From NCBI GenBank assembly GCA_905221605.1, contig CAJNDS010002356.1:450173-472439 (forward strand): 22,267 nucleotides of DNA, given 5' to 3'. Position numbers and translations under genes: made by a program. Under the pieces are notes generated by a model that was given only the letters and a program-made list of their open reading frames with translations, ran no database searches and was not told the DNA's origin. The stretch comes from Symbiodinium natans. Taxonomy: Eukaryota; Sar; Dinophyceae; Suessiales; Symbiodiniaceae. This document shows positions 17,523 through 22,267 of the stretch, one piece after another. How positions within the stretch are numbered: position 1 is the first letter of the stretch; the number at the start of each line of letters is the position of its first letter.

Positions 17523-18876
17523 AATCGCGCCCCACACTTAGTCGCAATGCCTCATGATGTCTTGGGAAGTCAGCTCAGCTTGACATCACTCTTTCACAGT
17601 TGGCCTTCTCAAGTATCAACCTGGAGTTCTAGCGATCTTGGGCGCCGGAGCCCAAACATCATCACCATCAGGTCCCGCGCGTGGTGGCCTTGGGAGGCCT
17701 GGGAATTCGTTCGCAGGAAAATTAAAGGAATAGGGCATGCTCGCCGCTGAACTAGTAGTTCGTTTCTGTTGGCAGGTGTGTAGCACTGGAATTGTGCAGA
17801 CACCTGACTCAACAGCACGTATTTGTACTGTAGGCCATACCCAAAGCCCGAAATCCAAATGAGCAGGCATCCCCCAAAGTCACTGCAGCCACGATTCCTT
17901 CTGTCTCATAGGCGCATTTGGGCAGCAACACGTCGGCGGCATCTTTAATGTCCGCGACAGGGGACGCACACCTCTCAGATGTCTTGACTCTTGACATGGC
18001 TCGCCGGCTTGCAGTGTAAAGAACAGGCGCTTTATGTCTTTGGCAGGCGGTTTGGTGTCATGCTGAGGGCCATATTGCCAGCACGCAATGCGGTACCTCC
18101 AACGCATGGATAAGCTGAAAAACTCCTGATTCTCGATACTCTGATGCTTATTATCCATGATCAACTATGTCTATGTATGATGCATACACATACACAGGTA
18201 CATTGACACATATTCATGTCATACCAGTTCGCTGGCGAAGCATCGTAACGAAGTCCTGTTAGAAGTGGAGCTGGTTACCATGATCAGTGCCTTGTTTTCT
18301 CATGCCTTTCGTCGAGCTCAGGGCAAACCATGGCCCTTCAGTGCCTCTTCTTCCACGCTGTGAGAAAACCATGTGCCGACTGAGACGGTGCCCCCCTGGC
18401 ATGGTGGCGCCGCTCTGCTCCGTGGAGCCCGGGTCAACTGGGAGGCATCCAGAAGTAAGTCTTCATAGTCCTCGAAGGTCGTATTTTCATACATGCGCGA
18501 CCTTGGGGGCGTGAGTTTGGAGATAATTTGCCGGAGATAATTTGCCGCACCAGCTTTGTGCTCGAGCTGCTTGAGCCAGGTGGCCACCGCGGCGCACGAG
18601 TTTCGAGAGGCTTCGCCCGAACTTTGCACCTTGAAGCATTCTCCCAGAGTCGGTGAGAGTCTGTTAGAGCCCATGGCAACATGCCGTTTTGGACAGAATT
18701 TTGCCGTTGCCTATGCTGGGGACCTGAATCTGCTTCAGGCTCTTCAGGCTTTAGGCCTTCGATAGACTCTCGAACCACTGGCAGGCCAGGAACATGATCG
18801 TGGAGATGGACTGTCCGTATCAGGCACGAAAACCTTCCCGCTTTGAGCGTCCTGAGTCCCCTAAATCCCACCCTAG
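17523..18876. other. Spacer, no recognised gene
   Basis: Frames on both strands overlap without family resemblance. A fresh-looking tandem duplication lies at 18519-18546. The phrase FVLELLEPGGHRGARV at about 18550-18597 weakly recalls protein-isoaspartate methyltransferase but no continuation was found. Confidence 0.4.
18519..18546 (+). repeat. 14-bp perfect tandem duplication
   Basis: GGAGATAATTTGCC occurs twice without a gap. Exact identity suggests a recent slippage or duplication event. Confidence 0.9.
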
Positions 18877-19865
18877 ACGGTTCCAAAACCAGAGCCTGCC
18901 AAACAAGATGAAGCGGAACAAAGCTTGGAGGCCCAGATCTGGGCACACCGCAACGCAGAACATGCCTTCGTGGGCGTCTACCAACGCCGTGGGCTGCTGG
19001 CCTCGCGCCCGTGCGCCCTCCACGACATAAGAATCTCAGGCATCTTTTTGATGCGGACCTCAGCTTACCTGGGCTGTTAGCTGTTACGAATGCAACTGCC
19101 TCGCCAAGAATGTGGAGATCCCTTGCACAGGATTAAGAATTAGGTACAGCGCGGCTTTTTCAATCACCATCCTACAGCTTCTCCCTTCAGAGAGGTACTT
19201 CATTCAAAGCGAAGCCTCCGCCAAGGCCACATCTTGGGGCAGAGCGGCACAAGAGTGTTGTACGAAGTCCACTTCGCACCCTAAGTCTTGCACTCCCAGA
19301 ATTTCCTGTAGCTTCAGGAGGCTCACGAGAAGACGCAGACACATCGCATAACGGATGAGGAGGTGCCTCACACATCTTACATTGATGCGAAGAAGATAAC
19401 TACAGCCCCGAATCCAAGCCCGAGCTTCGAATGCCTCACAGGATCTGTACAAGCCTGAGATCGAGGATGAGATAACTCGCTACGTTCTCTGGTACGGCGA
19501 GGCACAGGCTTCAGTAGCGCCTCCATGGCGGCATCCCTTTTGCAGCCTGCTTTGGGGCCCAGGACACCGAACAGTGGCTCATCACCGAGGACCTGCGCGC
19601 CACTGTGCTGCCTTACAAAAGGGCAGAAGCCTAAATAGCCCCTTTTCCATGCTTGGAGGAGTCTCGCCTGTTTGATGAGCAAGTGGTGGATGCCCGCTGC
19701 AAGGATAGTGCCTGGATGCCATGGCAGGCAGGGAAGCTGCCGCACTTGCATTCGGCATTAGCGGAACCCCCGATCCACTCCCGGAAGGTGTCAACGACCT
19801 GGCAAGTATCAGACGGAGATAGTGGGTTTGTGGAAGACATCTACATAAGGCCCAAGCTGGATTGA
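18877..19865 (+). CDS. Chain of small exons of an unrecognised gene
   Basis: Several neighbouring frames read clearly like protein and sit after good AG acceptors. 18877-19080 (acceptor CCCTAG) gives AEQSLEAQIWAHRNAEHAFV and GVYQRRGLL. 19191-19284 (acceptor CTTCAG) gives RQGHILGQSGTRVLYEVHF. 19318-19386 (acceptor CTTCAG) gives HRITDEEVPHTSYID. 19442-19507 (acceptor CACAG) gives DLYKPEIEDEITRYVLWYGE. 19546-19634 (acceptor TTGCAG) gives FGAQDTEQWLITEDLRATVL. 19659-19865 gives ESRLFDEQVVDARCKDSAWM. Joining 19318-19386 to 19442 with a GC donor at 19387 keeps frame, as does a GC donor at 19626 to 19659. The other joints are unresolved. I do not recognise the family. The style (very small exons, GC donors, introns of 30-60 bases) matches the DPP gene. 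The last frame ends at TGA 19863-19865, which may be a real stop or an unspliced intron. Confidence 0.4.
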
Positions 19866-21236
19866 AGTGTTAAGCACAGTGTTGTCGTTGGCGGCAGGGT
19901 GGAGGACATGGTGTCCGGTCTGAAGACATGAAGAGCACGGAATCACATCGCTGTGTCACCCGTTCGAGTTTCACCTCAAGCGTTGGGTCGTCCAAAGAAG
20001 GCATGCCTTGTGTGCTTGAGGAAAAGGAGCACGTGGGTTGTGAAGGAGGAGATGGCCGCAGAGCGTGGTTGGTGGGGAAAGTGCTTGTCACCTGTGACTG
20101 CACGGAACCGGCTTCAGGAGGACGAGATGAAACTGCGAGTTGAAGGCCACACTTCTCAGCGCCATAGTGCCATGTGAAATATCCCGTAATGCTCTCGGCG
20201 GCCATTCTCGCAGAGACCCAACACACTGGACTTTTTCGGGCCTTCACCCCAACATCTGACATTTTACCTCTCGCATCCCTCGGAGCAGCGTGCTACAATG
20301 GCTGGAGCAGTAGGTCAGGGCCCCCGCCTGTCCCAAACTCAGTTTCCGGTGAGTGAAGTGACGCTGAAGTGATCTGAAGTGTGAGTTGAAGAGTGCTTGC
20401 CTTGAGGCAAAATTGGCGGTGACCACCTCCGGGTGGCCACAGGCACATAGTTGACTGGAAACATCGACATTCCGCGTGGCTGGCCGTTGTGTTTGTAGGC
20501 TTCTATGTTGTAGGTCTTTCCAGGTCTTGTAGGTTTATAAGGCTTTGGGCTCAGAGTTATGTCGCCATGAATTGAAGAGCCAGGCAGGCTTGGCCCTCCA
20601 GAAGTGTTGGGACATGGAGGCGCCGAGGGATTTGGGGCTGAGAATGGAGACTGGAGGGTGTAGGGTTCAGGGTTAAACTTAGACGGGTTCAACGGGTTTG
20701 CCCGGGGCGCTTATAAAAGGTTCCAGGGCCCAGGGGTTTGGGTTGATTCTCGTAACCGGTGCAGCCAGCGTGCGACTGTTTAAGATGTAGGGTTCAGGAT
20801 ATTAGGGGCTTTCTATTTCATGTTTTGGGGTGCCAGAACAAGGGGCAAAGAAGTTGGTTGGGCCTTGCTGAGCCGCACGAATTCGCCAACGACTTCTCGA
20901 TGAAAACAGCTTAGACAGCGCTAGGCCACGGGCTGCCAATTGGGCTGAGAACCGAATCCCTTGAGTGTTTTCGGTTTACTAGGATGCCAAGTAGTGCCCT
21001 GACATACATATATATATATATGTGTGTGTATATCTATCTATCTATCTGTCTATCTATCTATCTATCTATCTATATGTTTTTATTTGTTTATGTTTTCATT
21101 TATGACTGTTATTGTTATTATTTATGGTATTTGGGGGGAGAGGGGGGGTTTCCCATAGCCTCCTTAGGAATGACCAGCGTTTGGGGATGCACATGTGGTT
21201 CTAAGGGCAGTATAGACTGTAGCAGCTTAGACAGGC
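19866..21236. other. Spacer with degenerate telomere-like units and microsatellites
   Basis: A plus frame at 19953-20177 is moderately protein-like (VKEEMAAERGWWGKC) but has no family match. Short diverged telomere-like units occur at 20655-20675 and about 20785-20800. A compound microsatellite lies at 21003-21078. Confidence 0.4.
21003..21078 (+). repeat. Compound (TA)n-(TG)n-(TATC)n microsatellite
   Basis: TA repeats, then a short TG run, then about ten TATC units with one TGTC variant. The isoleucine/tyrosine-rich frame over it is an artefact. Confidence 0.9.
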
Positions 21237-21260
21237 ATTGCTGGGCCCTTCATCCACCAG

Positions 21261-21381
21261 GCAGCACAACCACACTGTGGTTCATGAGCAAACGTCAACT
21301 GAGTGGCTCCGCGAGGAGAGAAAAGCGGATTTCGCTAAGTGGCGTGCAGGCGTTTGCAACAGAACACACCATCGGGTGCAG
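21261..21381 (+). other. Coding-like exon, unrecognised
   Basis: After the acceptor CATCCACCAG (ending 21260) one frame reads HEQTSTEWLREERKADFAKW then RAGVCNRTHHRVQ. Its charged, tryptophan-containing make-up looks like protein. No partner exon or family was found. Confidence 0.25.
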
Positions 21382-22267
21382 GTATTTCCAACCCAGATCG
21401 GGGTACCTGGAATTCTAGAGGCCCCGAGCCTTACGTATAGCCTTATATTCCCATAAAAGGCTACGGGCTCGACTCTTATTTTCGTTCTGCGGCCCTTCTA
21501 TCGGATGTCCCACTTCCTTTTCTGGTCAAATTGGTTGCTTGGGGGAGCTTTGTGGGGGGAGCCGGAAAATTCCGGAATTTTCAGGATTATTCTCGAAAAA
21601 TCTTAGGAATCTGGGAATTTTCGGGATCCCGCGGGTTTAGGATGGTTTACGGTATAGAGTTTTGGGGTTGAATAGAAATTGTATAGGATTTGTTTTGTCG
21701 TGTCTTGGGGGGTTTTGTTTTTCATTTTTGTTGTCATGTTGCACTGTCTTTAGTATGGCTCCCCCCCCCCCCCAAACAAATTTGGACCCTCTATAAACGT
21801 ACGCGCGGCGGTGGGGACCGCCCTCAGGGCCTCAAGCCTTACTACGGAAGCCCTTAACCCGAAATATAAACCCTTAAAAAAAACTCATCCGAAAAAAATT
21901 TGGCAAAAAGAGGGCCTCGAGCTTTACTGTATAAACTTTCAAACCAAAAAACAAACCCTTGAGAAAAAAAACCCTGGGAAAAAGACTTATGATAATAATG
22001 GATACTGTGGAGGTCACTGGAGCTTCCCTACCTTTTCGATCAATTTTGCTGCCCCTCATTTTGGTTTCAGATTCTCCAGGTTTTGGTGTAAGGCCTGAAG
22101 GCAGAAGAGGAGAAAGAAGGGTGTAGAGTCAACAAGAACACTTGAAGATGCAACATGTTTTTTTAAAATGGCTCGGTGGAAACTGCAGCTTGGAAAAGTT
22201 CAATGCTTTGAAACAAGTGTTTTTGAAAGCCTCTGACAGTGCCGTTTGGACAGAAATCAACTGCAGG
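21382..22267. other. AT- and homopolymer-rich end of the window
   Basis: A C12 run at about 21762-21773, A-rich stretches at 21876-21990, and CCCTTAA/TAAACCCTT fragments that may be decayed telomere-like units. The lysine-rich frame at 21811-22098 follows from the A-rich DNA. No gene is supported. Confidence 0.5.

Noticed and set aside
18550-18600. Resemblance to protein-isoaspartate methyltransferase (VLELLEPGGHRGARV)
   Set aside because: The preceding PHMHA-type and following GSGSGY-type blocks, which define the family, were not found.
20984-21418. Tyr/Ile-rich plus-strand frame
   Set aside because: Its first half is the translated TA/TATC microsatellite. Only the part after 21261 is kept as a weak exon candidate, in another frame.
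21811-22098. Lysine-rich plus-strand frame near the right end
   Set aside because: It is explained by A-rich DNA, with no motif and no plausible splice context.
1-22267. Relic dinoflagellate spliced-leader sequences
   Set aside because: I looked by eye for the conserved CCATTTTGGCTCAAG core on both strands and saw no convincing copy. Diverged relics could be missed.

Overview
The window looks like nuclear DNA of a dinoflagellate, most probably from the Symbiodiniaceae; this is inferred. The support is: (1) many interstitial TTTAGGG/CCCTAAA tracts; (2) introns that mostly begin with GC rather than GT, with an AG|G acceptor; (3) every recognisable gene on the + strand; (4) long, weakly coding spacers with microsatellites and homopolymer runs; (5) a leader on one protein that resembles dinoflagellate plastid-targeting sequences. 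No rRNA, tRNA, CRISPR array, transposase or reverse transcriptase was recognised, and no spliced-leader relic was found.

Layout, left to right. 249-880: last exon of a Sec16-like gene (COPII/ER exit sites). 1748-3568: a sphingosine-kinase-like gene whose final exon lies beyond an intron carrying a GAA microsatellite. 3569-9184: no recognised gene; homopolymers, GAA/CT-rich DNA, telomere-like tracts and a few coding-like frames. 9185-10848: a p62/NBR1-like gene (PB1 domain plus an atypical ZZ finger) whose first exon is under 160 bases. 10849-12290: spacer with coding-like segments just before the next gene. 12291-15921: an S9B dipeptidyl-peptidase (DPP IV-like) gene. Its first 600 codons are one exon; its hydrolase domain is split into at least 11 small exons of 32-153 bases. 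15922-18876: telomere-like arrays, then a possible AlgH/UPF0301 exon near 17,400. 18877-19865: a chain of small protein-like exons of unknown family. 19866-22267: AT- and repeat-rich DNA with one further coding-like exon near 21,300.

The genes do not form an obvious pathway (ER exit, sphingolipid signalling, selective autophagy, peptidase). The arrangement is a same-strand row of unrelated housekeeping-type genes, as known in dinoflagellates. The most informative content is gene structure: the DPP gene alone gives 11 modelled introns, seven with GC donors, several with short direct repeats at their ends, and one containing a telomere-repeat tract. Splice sites were placed by eye from reading frame and protein-family continuity and have no transcript support.
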